From assembly GCF_003732665.1 (NCBI RefSeq), contig NZ_MOBP01000012.1, forward strand, positions 186,001 to 250,000: DNA of 64,000 bases. Reading direction: 5' to 3'. The translations under genes and the position numbers were made by a program. The notes beneath the pieces were generated by a model that saw only the letters and a list, made by a program, of their open reading frames with translations, had not been told where the DNA came from and ran no database searches. Shown here piece after piece: positions 35,583-43,554 of the stretch. The DNA is from Pseudomonas frederiksbergensis (GTDB lineage Bacteria > Pseudomonadota > Gammaproteobacteria > Pseudomonadales > Pseudomonadaceae). Within the stretch, counting starts at the first letter, position 1, and the number at the start of each line of letters is the position of its first letter.

Positions 35583-36946
35583 TTTTCAAGTCGGCTCGAC
35601 CAGACTTTTCCCTGGGGCGCGGTTTCTACTTCCTGTGGATGGGCGAATCCCTCGCGGTGATCGGCACGGCGCTGATGGAGTTCGCCCTGGGTGTGTGGGT
35701 CTACAACCACACCGGCTCGGCCGTGGCCTTCGCCAACGTGGTGCTGGCGGCGACCTTGCCGGCGATCATCTTTTTGCCGTTGGCGGGAGGTTTGGCGGAT
35801 CGGGTCAGCCACAAAGTCATCATTGTCTGTAGTGACGTTTTGCTCGCGGCGATGCTGTTCGTGGTCATGGCGCTGCTGTGGACCGATCGCCTGGAACCGC
35901 TGCATCTGTATGTGTTCAACGGTTTGGCGTCGATCGTCAGCTCGTTCCGTCAGCCGGCCTATCAGGCGGCGGTCAACTCCATCGTCAAACCCGACAAATT
36001 CACCCGCGCCTCTGGGCTGATGGGCATCAGCAAGAACGCCTCGGCACTGGTGGGGCCGCTGCTGGCGGGGATTCTCATGGCCCAGGCCGGGCTGGTGACG
36101 ATTGTTGCGATTGACCTGATTACCTTCTGCTCCGGCACCTTGCTGGTGATCAAGGCGTTTGCCCATGCACGCAAGCCTGTGATGAGCGATGCCGGCGGCG
36201 CGAGTGCAGGATCGGTGATGCGCGGCGCGCTGAACAACGTCACCGATGCGCTGGGTTTCTTCAAGGCCGAACCGTTGATGACCGGGTTGCTGGTCTACAC
36301 CATGCTGCGCAATGCGCTGCTGTCGATGGTGACCTTGATGATCACGCCGTTGCTGCTGTCGATGCACACCAGCCAGACCCTGGGCGTGGTCTACACCTGG
36401 GCGGCGCTGGGCGGGTTGTCTGGCGCGGGGTTGTTGATCTTTGTCGGCAATCCCGGGCGGTTGATGGTGTTGATTGCCTGTGCCGATCTGGTGTTATCGC
36501 TGTGCGTGGTCAGCATTGGGCTGGTGTCGGATACCACGGCTTACTGTGCGGTGGTGTTCGTCGCCATCGCTGCCGCGAGCGTGGCTGACGGCGGCGTCAG
36601 TGCGCTGTGGATGCGCAAGATCCCGACCGGCTCCCGGGCCAGTGTGTTTGCGTTGATCAGCATGCTGATCATCGCCGCCACCAGCATTGCAATCTATGGC
36701 GGTGGGTTGATTGTCGATCACTGGTTCCAGCCAGGGTTTGAGCCGGGCGGGCAGTTTGTCGAGTCCATCGGCGCCTGGCTGGGCGTAGGCAAGGGCCGGG
36801 GCGTGGCGTTGCTATTTGTGGTGGCGGGGGCGGTGAGTGTGTTGCTGTGCCTGGGCACGCTGCTTTATCGGCCGATGCGAAGGCTGGACCGCTTGGTCCG
36901 GGATGAAGAAACCACCGCATTAACCCCAGCCGACGCAGCTCTGTAG
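35579..36946 (+). CDS. MFS transporter, EntS/MefA-like
   Basis: This encodes 455 residues with about 10-12 hydrophobic segments. It starts MIFKSARPDFSLGRGFYFLW, and the loop 'GGLADRVSHK' near residue 70 is the MFS motif A between helices 2 and 3. The pattern fits the MFS_3 group (EntS, macrolide exporters), inner-membrane drug or siderophore exporters driven by the proton gradient. The start overlaps the stop of the cupin gene (ATGA), which indicates coupled translation, so the two probably work on the same compound. Export of the lipopeptide or a precursor, or self-protection, is inferred. The stop codon TAG is the first part of a REPIN arm (TGTAGGAGCG). Confidence 0.9.
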   Translation: MIFKSARPDFSLGRGFYFLWMGESLAVIGTALMEFALGVWVYNHTGSAVAFANVVLAATLPAIIFLPLAGGLADRVSHKVIIVCSDVLLAAMLFVVMALLWTDRLEPLHLYVFNGLASIVSSFRQPAYQAAVNSIVKPDKFTRASGLMGISKNASALVGPLLAGILMAQAGLVTIVAIDLITFCSGTLLVIKAFAHARKPVMSDAGGASAGSVMRGALNNVTDALGFFKAEPLMTGLLVYTMLRNALLSMVTLMITPLLLSMHTSQTLGVVYTWAALGGLSGAGLLIFVGNPGRLMVLIACADLVLSLCVVSIGLVSDTTAYCAVVFVAIAAASVADGGVSALWMRKIPTGSRASVFALISMLIIAATSIAIYGGGLIVDHWFQPGFEPGGQFVESIGAWLGVGKGRGVALLFVVAGAVSVLLCLGTLLYRPMRRLDRLVRDEETTALTPADAAL

Positions 36947-37032
36947 GAGCGAGGCTTGCCCGCGAAAGCGGTGTGTCAGCGACGATGATGGCGACTGACA
37001 CACCGTCTTCGCGGGCAAGCCTCGCTCCTACA
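36943..37032 (+). repeat. REPIN 1 (90 bp, 25-bp perfect terminal inverted repeats)
   Basis: The left arm TGTAGGAGCGAGGCTTGCCC(GCGAA) is repeated exactly inverted at the right end. The arms enclose GTGTCAG...CTGACAC, so the whole unit can fold as one long hairpin. It begins inside the stop codon of the MFS gene. This is the P. fluorescens REP-doublet type; RNA folding here could stabilise or end the MFS transcript. Confidence 0.88.
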
Positions 37033-37077
37033 AGGGATCTGTGTCAGACACAAATCTCGCGAACAACACCAAACAAA

Positions 37078-37167
37078 TGTGGGAGCGGGCTTGCTCGCGA
37101 AGACGGTGTGTCAGGCAACTATGATGTCAACTGATACGCCGCTTTCGCGAGCAAGCCCGCTCCCACA
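37078..37167 (+). repeat. REPIN 2 (90 bp)
   Basis: The unit begins TGTGGGAGCGGGCTTGCTCG and ends with the inverse, CGAGCAAGCCCGCTCCCACA. The length is 90 bp, as for the other three full copies. It is 45 bp downstream of REPIN 1 in the gap between the MFS and GNAT genes (36947-37256), which holds only repeats. Confidence 0.88.
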
Positions 37168-37212
37168 GGGGGCAGGCGTTGGCTGCAAGTTTTGTGAACA
37201 ACACTAAACAAA

Positions 37213-37241
37213 TGTGGGAGCGAGCTTGCTCGCGAAAGCGG
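37213..37241 (+). repeat. solitary REP half-element
   Basis: Only one arm is present: TGTGGGAGCGAGCTTGCTCG followed by CGAAAGCGG. It has no inverted partner and ends about 16 bp beyond the 3' end of the GNAT gene. Confidence 0.75.
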
Positions 37242-37256
37242 AGTCACATGTGGCGT

Positions 37257-37721
37257 TTATCTAGCTGACGTATCTTTTGTTAATGGCTTCAGACTCTTTT
37301 CAAAGCGAATATCACCCTCCGGCAAGTGCGCCACCGGCCTCCAGCCGAGGTGTCGATAGAAGCCACTGGCGCGGCTTGCGTCAGCGGTTTCGAGCCATAT
37401 CGTCTGGTGGTGCTGGAACAGGAACGCCTCAACTTTTTCCATCAGGCAGCGCCCTAAGCCGTGTCCTTCGAATTCCGGTCGAACGAAGGCGGCAAAAACG
37501 CATCCATCCTCGACGTCAGCCATCGAGAACCCCACCGGAAGACCATCGACCTCTGCGATCCAGACGCATGGAGCCTGCGACATTGCCTGTCGTATGGTTT
37601 CAGGGGTAATGCCCATTTGCTTCAGTTGACCGAGGGACAGGTGGTTTTCTTTTACGCTGGTTCGGATATCAAAAATTGCGCTGATATCAGTCTGATTGCC
37701 CATTCTTACTATTTTCTTCAT
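37257..37721 (-). CDS. GNAT-family N-acetyltransferase
   Basis: This encodes 154 residues from the ATG at 37721 (MKKIVRMGNQTDISAIFDIR), chosen because GGGAG lies six bases upstream; the open frame continues another 84 codons but that part is REP sequence and not protein-like. Motif A of the acetyl-CoA fold is visible as 'FAAFVRPEFEGHGLGRCLMEKV' in the middle (E-G-H-G-L-G is the pyrophosphate loop), followed by 'ASGFYRHLGWRPV'. It would transfer an acetyl group from acetyl-CoA to a small-molecule amine; the substrate is unknown. It is boxed in by REP elements on both sides and has no coupling to the neighbours, so it may be a passenger rather than a peptide gene. An alternative is a self-resistance enzyme acting on the Dab amines. 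Confidence 0.88.
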   Translation of the reverse strand: MKKIVRMGNQTDISAIFDIRTSVKENHLSLGQLKQMGITPETIRQAMSQAPCVWIAEVDGLPVGFSMADVEDGCVFAAFVRPEFEGHGLGRCLMEKVEAFLFQHHQTIWLETADASRASGFYRHLGWRPVAHLPEGDIRFEKSLKPLTKDTSAR

Positions 37722-37774
37722 GACGCACTCCCTTGTAGGCCATTGAGGAAAAAGTACCTCAGACCTGACGCCAT

Positions 37775-37797
37775 CGCGAGCCAGCTTTGCTCCTACA
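37775..37797 (-). repeat. degenerate REP half-element
   Basis: CGCGAGCCAGCTTTGCTCCTACA keeps the REP pattern (cgcgagc-aag-gctcctaca) with several changes. It sits in the 232-bp gap 37722-37953 before the GNAT start and 44 bp before REPIN 3; no gene is seen in this gap. Confidence 0.55.
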
Positions 37798-37840
37798 GGG
37801 TTTGGCGCGGCCACAAATCCCGCGAACGACACAAAACAAA

Positions 37841-37930
37841 TGTGGGAGCGGGCTTGCTCGCGAAAGCGGTGTGTCAGGCAATTTTGATGTCGACTGATAC
37901 GCCGCTTTCGCGAGCAAGCCCGCTCCCACA
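37841..37930 (+). repeat. REPIN 3 (90 bp)
   Basis: It starts TGTGGGAGCGGGCTTGCTCG and ends with its inverse. Apart from a few inner bases it is a copy of REPIN 2. It ends 23 bp downstream of the syrC-like stop codon, so it may act as the 3' hairpin of the syrB1-syrB2-syrC transcript. Confidence 0.88.
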
Positions 37931-37953
37931 GGGGGTATGTTGCGTCTGGGGGT

Positions 37954-39156
37954 TTAGGCCTCAGCCAATTCAAGTGTTGAATCTATGAACTGAAACGCTG
38001 TTTTCTTTGACTCTGCCGCCCGTTCGAAGAACGCCAGGTGGCTGCCGTCGTGCTCGACATGCAACGTCGCGCCGTCGATGGATTGCGCAATCAGCCGCGA
38101 GCCACCGATGTGCGTGGTGCTGTCGCTGTCTCCAGCCACCACCAGTGTCGGCGCCGTAATCTGTGCCAGGATGGGGAGCAACTCGGTTTTGTTCAGCGCA
38201 TCGTTGAGGCGCGCATAGCGATAGAACAGTTCCGGGCTGACGTAGGGGAACAGCACGGTGTGGGCGATGGGTTCGGGGGTGGTGGCCAGGGTTTTCTGGT
38301 CGACGAACATGGCCTGTAGGTCCTGCGCCTCAACCCGATCCTGCGCCGCTGTTTCCATCAGCCATTCAAAGTTCTGCTGATGCGGTGTGCGCAGGCTGTC
38401 ATCGCCCAGGTTGTAGTCGCCGTGCCACAGGCTCAACGCTTGCGCCCGTTCGCCATGAGCGGCTGCCGCGCACAGTACAATCGCCGCACCGCCACAGATG
38501 CCCATCAGGTGGGCGCTCGGCAAGTCAAAGTGATCCATCACCGCGAACAGATCGGCGACTTGGGAGCGAGTATCGAAGCCAATCTGGTCGAAGTCGGAGC
38601 AATCGCCAAACAACCCGCGAGTCTCCCAGGTCACGACGAAATACCGCTCACTCAGCGCATCAAACCAATCACGGCACAGGTCAAACGGCATGCCGCAGGG
38701 CAGGGCGAGGACGATGGGTGGGCGTTGCCGGCCTGAGCTGGCATACACCGAAAGCGGAACGCCATCCCGGGTGATCAGGCGTGAGGTCTCAATCTGCGGC
38801 ACGGCACCGCTGAAATCAAAATGCGCCAACAGCGCCTCGAACGATTCCGGCGCATCAAAAGCGTCGTAGCTGAAGTCGAGGGCCTGGCTGATTTTCTTGC
38901 TGATAAACAATTCGAACGAAGACAGTTGCGCCGGCGCGCCGTGCAAGTACTGCACGGCGCTGACCCCGACGTGTGCCAATGCACGGCTGACCGCGTGCTC
39001 TGTAGCCATCACCGCCGGGGAAGCGACGACAGGTGTGCTGTCGTCCCCCGGGGCGAAGAAACACAGGCGAACCGGTTCCGGCAGGTGGGCGGCAAGATGC
39101 CGGAGCATCCTGACTGTCTCGCACAGGCGCGTTGCGGCGTCGGTGGGAATGGACAT
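37954..39156 (-). CDS. syrC: SyrC-like aminoacyl transferase (Cys alpha/beta hydrolase fold)
   Basis: This encodes 400 residues from the ATG at 39156 (AGGAG ten bases upstream); a TTG 24 bases earlier is possible. The fold is alpha/beta hydrolase with the nucleophile elbow G-I-C-G-G, giving Cys221 in place of the usual Ser, plus 'AGDSDS' (about 342-346) and His373 (EHDGSHLAFF) as likely acid and base. A Cys nucleophile in G-x-C-x-G is what SyrC and CmaE use to carry an aminoacyl group between carrier proteins. In syringomycin synthesis SyrC moves 4-chloro-Thr from SyrB1 to the last carrier of SyrE. Here it lies 41 bp after the halogenase gene as the third gene of the same operon, and NRPS-B has the matching A-less last module. 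The N-terminal ~130 residues are not recognisable beyond SyrC likeness. Confidence 0.92.
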   Translation of the reverse strand: MSIPTDAATRLCETVRMLRHLAAHLPEPVRLCFFAPGDDSTPVVASPAVMATEHAVSRALAHVGVSAVQYLHGAPAQLSSFELFISKKISQALDFSYDAFDAPESFEALLAHFDFSGAVPQIETSRLITRDGVPLSVYASSGRQRPPIVLALPCGMPFDLCRDWFDALSERYFVVTWETRGLFGDCSDFDQIGFDTRSQVADLFAVMDHFDLPSAHLMGICGGAAIVLCAAAAHGERAQALSLWHGDYNLGDDSLRTPHQQNFEWLMETAAQDRVEAQDLQAMFVDQKTLATTPEPIAHTVLFPYVSPELFYRYARLNDALNKTELLPILAQITAPTLVVAGDSDSTTHIGGSRLIAQSIDGATLHVEHDGSHLAFFERAAESKKTAFQFIDSTLELAEA

Positions 39157-39197
39157 GGAAAGGGTGCTCCTGTTAGGCAACGTTGCTCAAACCAGCC

Positions 39198-40142
39198 TTA
39201 TGCCGATCCGAATTTCTTGCCTCGGGTGGTCTCGGTGACCAGGCGGTTGTACTCCGGGGTCGAATCGCCCAGGACCTGCACCGCGCCGTATTTTTCCAGG
39301 CTGATCTTGCCGCCGTACTCTTCGATGTGGTCCGAATCCGGGTAGATTTTCACGAACGAAGGCACGTAGCGCGAAGCGAAGCCCATGCGCATGTCCTGGG
39401 ATTCGCCGCTGTGGGGATAGGAGGCGTGCATCAGGGTCGACCAGAAAATGATGAACTGGCCGGCCTTCATCTGCATCGGCACGGCGGCGGCTTCGTCAGG
39501 TTTCCAGTTTTCGTCGATCTGCAACTGGCGATAGTCGTAGCCGAAGAAACCACGGCGAACGCCGTCCTTCACCACCCCGGTGGCGTTTTCGGGGTCGTAG
39601 CTCATGCGCTTGGTTTCGTCGTAATTCATGCTGTTCTGCGTGCCCGGAATAAATTGCAGGCAGCCGTTGGCAATGTTGGCGTCGGTGAACGCGGTCCACA
39701 CGGTGATAGTGCCGCCGAACTCTTCGTTCTCCGGCCAGATGATCTGCGGTTTGCCCGAGGCATTGGCGAAGGTGTCGGCCTGGTGCCAATCGGTGCCTTC
39801 ATCGCCTGGGTATTTCGGGAAAAACTCGGTGCGCCAGCACAGCACTTCCGGGCCGAGGATGCTTTGAATGCGGTCGGTGATTTCGGCGCGGCAGATATGG
39901 TCGGCGAGGAAATCATCGTCGAGGTGGCGATCATAGTTGGCAATGTTCGTGGCGCCGGAAACCGCGTCCAGATCCTGATAAGCCGCGGCACTGCGGTCGA
40001 GCAGGCGCAATCGGGTACGTTTCCAGGTTTCTTTCATTTCTTCCGGGGTGTAGGCCGTGAAGGGGCCGATGAAACCGTTCTTTTCGAACGACTCTCGTTC
40101 TTCCTTCGTCAGATTGAATTTTCGAACCGCGACTTCAGACAT
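39198..40142 (-). CDS. syrB2: SyrB2-like Fe(II)/2-oxoglutarate halogenase
   Basis: This encodes 314 residues, very close throughout to SyrB2 as I remember it (KNGFIGPF, TNIANYDRHLDDDFLA, WRTEFFPKYPGDEGTDWHQAD). The diagnostic is the metal site: His120-x-Ala122 (WHQAD) and His239 (STLMHASYPHSG). Ala in place of the carboxylate of hydroxylases leaves a site for chloride, so the enzyme halogenates rather than hydroxylates. SyrB2 chlorinates C4 of Thr held as a thioester on SyrB1. AGGA lies eight bases before the start. It starts 20 bp after the syrB1-like gene and is followed 41 bp later by the syrC-like gene. The conserved Arg in 'MRMGFASRYVPS' should hold 2-oxoglutarate. Confidence in function is high because carrier, transferase and acceptor module are all present. 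Confidence 0.97.
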   Translation of the reverse strand: MSEVAVRKFNLTKEERESFEKNGFIGPFTAYTPEEMKETWKRTRLRLLDRSAAAYQDLDAVSGATNIANYDRHLDDDFLADHICRAEITDRIQSILGPEVLCWRTEFFPKYPGDEGTDWHQADTFANASGKPQIIWPENEEFGGTITVWTAFTDANIANGCLQFIPGTQNSMNYDETKRMSYDPENATGVVKDGVRRGFFGYDYRQLQIDENWKPDEAAAVPMQMKAGQFIIFWSTLMHASYPHSGESQDMRMGFASRYVPSFVKIYPDSDHIEEYGGKISLEKYGAVQVLGDSTPEYNRLVTETTRGKKFGSA

Positions 40143-40162
40143 GTGCTTTTTCCTTTCGGTGA

Positions 40163-42001
40163 TCAGGCGTTAGCCAGCGAGGTTTTGATGCAATTGGCGA
40201 GGACCTTGGCGGTCGCGCCGTCGGCCAGAACACCCGGGTCCAGGTTGATCTGGTAGTGCGCCTTGAGCTTGCTCAAGGAGCGAATCAGGGCCAGGGAAGT
40301 GCCGCCGAAATCGAAGAAATCATCGTTGAGGCCAATGCCTTTCAGGCCGATGTCATCGGACCAGACCCGCAGCACGAATTGCTCTTGCTCGGACAAGCCG
40401 GACTGCAACGGCGCGGCGGACGTCTCGGCCAGCGGCGACGGCAGCTGCGCCTTGTCGATCTTGCCGTGGGCGGTCATCGGCAGCGCCGGGAGCACGATGT
40501 AGGCGGAAGGGCGCATGTAATCCGGCAGGTTGTCGGAGGCCAGTGCGGCCAGTTGCGCACGGGATTGCTCGGTCCAGGCACTCGGGCCATCGGTGGGCAC
40601 GACGTAGGCAATCAGGCGCCAGTCGCCGTCGCCATAATCGTGGGCGCCGACGTGGCAGGCCGAGAGGGCGGGGCTGGTTTGCAGGCAGGCTTCGACTTCA
40701 CCTGGCTCGATGCGGAAACCACGGATTTTCAGTTGTTCGTCGCAACGCCCGACATAGCGGTATTCGCCGTCGGTGCCTTGCATCAACAGGTCGCCAGTGC
40801 GGTAGGACGGCGTCGAGTTGCCCGGCAACGTGACGAAGCGTTCGGCACTGAGGGCGATACGGTTCAGATAGCCCTGGGCGACGCCGGCGCCTTCGATGTA
40901 CAGCTCACCGGTCGAACCCTGGGCCACGGGCACCTGGTTGACGTCGAGCAGGTTGAGTTTCCAGCCATCCAGCGGTTGACCGATGGAGACCATCGCCGAA
41001 CTTTCCAGATCCTGGCCACGCACACGCTTGAACGTGGTGTGGACCGTGGCTTCGGTAATGCCATACATGTTGACCAGCGCCGGCACTTCATCGCCATGGC
41101 GCTCGACCCAAGGGCGGAGCACGGTCGCCGGCAGGGCTTCGCCGCCGAACACCACGTAACGCAGGGCGAGGCGATCCTTGGCCAACCGGTCGACTTCGTC
41201 GAGGCCACGGAAGGCTGAAGGGGTCTGGCTGAGCACGGTCACGCCGTTGCGCACCAGCCACTTGCGGAACGCTTCCGGCGAGCGCGACACGTCGTAAGGC
41301 ACCACGGCGACCTGGGCGCCATGCACCAGCGCGCCCCAGATTTCCCACACGGAAAAATCGAAGCCGATGGAATGGAACATCGACCAGACGTCGGTCTTGG
41401 AGAAGCCGAACGAACGCTGGGTGCTTTCCAACAAACTGCTGACATTGCCGTGGGCAACCAGTACGCCTTTGGGTTCGCCGGTGGAGCCGGAGGTGTAGAT
41501 GACGTAGGCCGGGGCCGTCGCCGCGTCCAGTTTGGGGCCCGTTGTTTTGACTTCAGGAGCGGCGAGCAACTCGTCGAGGTGGAGGATTTTCAGTGACGCA
41601 CTGGCCGAAACACTGGCGATATCCTTGGCCGAAATCATCAGGCTGATGGCGCTGTCACGCACGATGTGTTCGACGCGCTTGGCCGGGTACAACGGGTCAA
41701 CCGGCACGTAGGCGCCGCCAGCCTTGAGGATGCCGAGCAGGCCGATCACCAGGTCCACACCACGCTCCAGGCACAGGCCCACGAGCATGCCGTCCGTCAC
41801 GCCTTCATGCCGCAGGCGCGCCGCCAGTTTCGATGAAACGGCGTCCAGGTCCGCATAACTCAAGGCGCGGGTTTCGTCGGACACCGCCGTTCGCTCGGGA
41901 AATTCCCGGGCCTTGGAACTGAACAATTCATGCAGCAAGGCCGCAGGCTTGAGAGGCAGTGACGCGGAGTTCAGCGCCCCGCCCGTGTTGGATATCGGCA
42001 T
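40163..42001 (-). CDS. syrB1: SyrB1-like stand-alone A-T didomain (Thr loading)
   Basis: This encodes 612 residues from the ATG at 42001 (MPISNTGGALNSAS), with AGGAG eight bases upstream; SyrB1 is about 616 residues. The frame is open further upstream, but the ATG at 42061 lacks a ribosome site. Domains: A (about 30-520) with 'YVIYTSGSTGEPKG', 'SYRTGDL' and the A10 lysine in 'AHGKIDKAQLP'; T (about 535-600) with DDFFDFGGTSL. The hand-read pocket is DFWSVGMVHK, the Thr code of SyrB1, differing from the DFWNIGMVHK of the in-line Thr modules in this window. It activates Thr and holds it for chlorination by the next gene product. It is the first gene of the syrB1-B2-C operon, with a syr-syp-like box 144 bp upstream. 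Confidence 0.96.
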   Translation of the reverse strand: MPISNTGGALNSASLPLKPAALLHELFSSKAREFPERTAVSDETRALSYADLDAVSSKLAARLRHEGVTDGMLVGLCLERGVDLVIGLLGILKAGGAYVPVDPLYPAKRVEHIVRDSAISLMISAKDIASVSASASLKILHLDELLAAPEVKTTGPKLDAATAPAYVIYTSGSTGEPKGVLVAHGNVSSLLESTQRSFGFSKTDVWSMFHSIGFDFSVWEIWGALVHGAQVAVVPYDVSRSPEAFRKWLVRNGVTVLSQTPSAFRGLDEVDRLAKDRLALRYVVFGGEALPATVLRPWVERHGDEVPALVNMYGITEATVHTTFKRVRGQDLESSAMVSIGQPLDGWKLNLLDVNQVPVAQGSTGELYIEGAGVAQGYLNRIALSAERFVTLPGNSTPSYRTGDLLMQGTDGEYRYVGRCDEQLKIRGFRIEPGEVEACLQTSPALSACHVGAHDYGDGDWRLIAYVVPTDGPSAWTEQSRAQLAALASDNLPDYMRPSAYIVLPALPMTAHGKIDKAQLPSPLAETSAAPLQSGLSEQEQFVLRVWSDDIGLKGIGLNDDFFDFGGTSLALIRSLSKLKAHYQINLDPGVLADGATAKVLANCIKTSLANA

Positions 42002-42144
42002 GACTAACGCTCCTGAGAATGGGGAAAGGTGCGGCGCAGTGGCCTCGATAGCAGAGGTCATGTGGCGGCCCCATCGGATGACGAATGAGGAACCGACCGC
42101 GATTCGCAGCTGCCGTATTTCAGCACCGTGTTCAAGCGGATGTC

Positions 42145-42164
42145 TGTCGCGGGAAATGGGGACA
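42145..42164 (-). promoter_or_regulatory. syr-syp-like box upstream of syrB1
   Basis: Towards syrB1 it reads TGTCCCCATTTCCCGCGACA, 20 bp with TGTC...GACA ends. Its flanks (TGTC before, AGCGTGC after on plus) match those of the NRPS-A site. It lies 144 bp from the syrB1 start. REPIN 4 separates it from the second box, which serves syrP. Confidence 0.6.
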
Positions 42165-42195
42165 AGCGTGCAGATGGAGCGAACGATGAACAATG

Positions 42196-42285
42196 TGTGG
42201 GAGCGGGCTTGCTCGCGAAGAGGCCATTGGCTTCAACATCAATGTTGATTGTCATGCCGCCTTCGCGAGCAAGCCCGCTCCCACA
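42196..42285 (+). repeat. REPIN 4 (90 bp) between divergent syrB1 and syrP promoters
   Basis: It begins TGTGGGAGCGGGCTTGCTCG and ends with the inverse arm; the inner part differs from REPINs 1-3 (it carries a second palindrome around CAACATC-AATGTTG). It lies between the two regulatory boxes of the 417-bp gap 42002-42418. The gap otherwise holds no gene. Confidence 0.88.
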
Positions 42286-42334
42286 AAGGCAGGCGTATTG
42301 CCACAGGTGCTCATTGCCTGGTCTATCCAGGGCA

Positions 42335-42354
42335 TGTCCCTGTTTGCGGTTACA
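42335..42354 (+). promoter_or_regulatory. syr-syp-like box upstream of syrP
   Basis: TGTCCCTGTTTGCGGTTACA, the same 20-bp TGTCCC...ACA layout as the luxR site, with the second half weaker against the syr-syp consensus. It ends 64 bp before the syrP start. Confidence 0.5.
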
Positions 42355-42418
42355 GACATCAACCGGTGCCAATGTTTTGATCTTTGCGCGATCGATCCAT
42401 ATGGCTTGGGAGTTATGC

Positions 42419-43450
42419 ATGAATATTGAAACTGGCGCGGCGCCGGTCGGTTGGGCCGACAACGGTCTGGATGAAGCGGTCCGGCTTTCGTTATTGCGCG
42501 CTGAATTAACGCTACCGGCAGTGATTGAACCGGCCGCCGCCGGCCTCGATGCAGCGGCCTGGGCCGCGTCCCGGCGCGAGGCGGTGGAGGCCCTGTTGTG
42601 TCGCCATGGCGCGGTGCTGTTTCGCGGTTTCGGCCTCGACACGGTGGCGTCCTTCGAGGCTTTCGCCGAGGCCCTGTCACCGGGCCTGCATGGCAGCTAC
42701 GGCGATCTGCCGAAGAAGGCCGGCGGGCGCAATGTCTACCGTTCGACGCCGTACCCCGAGCGGGAAATGATCCTGTACCACAACGAGAGTTCTCACCTGG
42801 AGAGCTGGCCGCGCAAGCAATGGTTTTTCTGCGAACAGCCTTCCCGTGTCGGCGGCGCCACACCCCTGGTGGACATCCGGCAAATGATTCGCCTGCTGCC
42901 CGCCGAAGTGGTCGAAACCTTCGAACGCAAGGCACTGAGCTACAGCCGCACCTTCACCAAGGGCGTCGAGCCGAGCTGGCAGGATTTCTTTGGTGTCGAT
43001 GACCCTGCCGTGGTCGAAGCCCGCTGCCGCGAACAAGGCACCGAGTGCGCCTGGCTCGACGCCGACACCCTGCAAATCCGCACCCGCTGCCCAGCGGTGA
43101 TCAAGCACCCGGTCACGGGCGAACCGGCATTCTTCAACCAGGTGCAGCTGCATCACCCGTTCTGCCTGGGGGAAGAAATGCGCGAGGACCTGCTCGACAT
43201 GTTCGGTGAAGACCGCTTGCCGCGCATGGTCAGCTATGGCGACGGCACGCCCATCGAAGATGAAGTCATGGCGCTGCTCGGCGAGGCGTATGAGTCCTGC
43301 GCAGTGCGCTTCGACTGGCAAAAGGGCGACGTGATCATGCTCGACAACATGCTCGTGGCCCACGCCCGTGACCCTTATGAAGAGCCGCGTTTGATTGTCG
43401 TGGCCATGGGCGAGATGACCTCCCGCAACCAGGTCTGGCAGGAAACATAA
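42419..43450 (+). CDS. syrP: SyrP-like TauD-family aspartyl beta-hydroxylase
   Basis: This encodes 343 residues from the ATG at 42419 (MNIETGAAPVGW), with GGGAG six bases upstream; SyrP has about the same length. It is a TauD/TfdA-type Fe(II)/2-oxoglutarate oxygenase: His121-x-Glu123 (YHNESSH), distal His315 (MLVAHARDPY) and the 2-oxoglutarate Arg323 or 324 (EEPRL). The HxE variant of HxD is normal for this subgroup. SyrP hydroxylates carbon 3 of Asp on the eighth carrier of syringomycin synthetase, giving the 3-hydroxy-Asp next to chloro-Thr. Here the matching partner is module 8 of NRPS-B, whose A domain reads as acidic. It has its own syr-syp-like box and is divergent from the syrB1 operon. 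A stand-alone hydroxylase for another residue cannot be excluded. Confidence 0.92.
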   Translation: MNIETGAAPVGWADNGLDEAVRLSLLRAELTLPAVIEPAAAGLDAAAWAASRREAVEALLCRHGAVLFRGFGLDTVASFEAFAEALSPGLHGSYGDLPKKAGGRNVYRSTPYPEREMILYHNESSHLESWPRKQWFFCEQPSRVGGATPLVDIRQMIRLLPAEVVETFERKALSYSRTFTKGVEPSWQDFFGVDDPAVVEARCREQGTECAWLDADTLQIRTRCPAVIKHPVTGEPAFFNQVQLHHPFCLGEEMREDLLDMFGEDRLPRMVSYGDGTPIEDEVMALLGEAYESCAVRFDWQKGDVIMLDNMLVAHARDPYEEPRLIVVAMGEMTSRNQVWQET

Positions 43451-43470
43451 GGCATCGCCTGTACGGCATT

Positions 43471-43490
43471 TGTACCGGCAATCCGGGACA
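43471..43490 (+). promoter_or_regulatory. syr-syp-like box upstream of syrD
   Basis: TGTACCGGCAATCCGGGACA is the best palindrome of the five sites (CCGG...CCGG inside TGT...ACA) and is close to TGtCccg-N6-cggGaCA. It ends 64 bp before the syrD start, the same distance as the syrP box from its gene, and lies 20 bp after the syrP stop. Confidence 0.65.
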
Positions 43491-43554
43491 GCCGATTTGC
43501 TCACCCTCCGTACACTTGATGCCTTGCGGTGAGCCCATTTGAGGACAGTGATCA

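Noticed and set aside
36943..37930. CRISPR array, suggested by repeated short palindromes
   Set aside because: The units are paired inverted REP elements of 90 bp with no regular repeat-spacer pattern.
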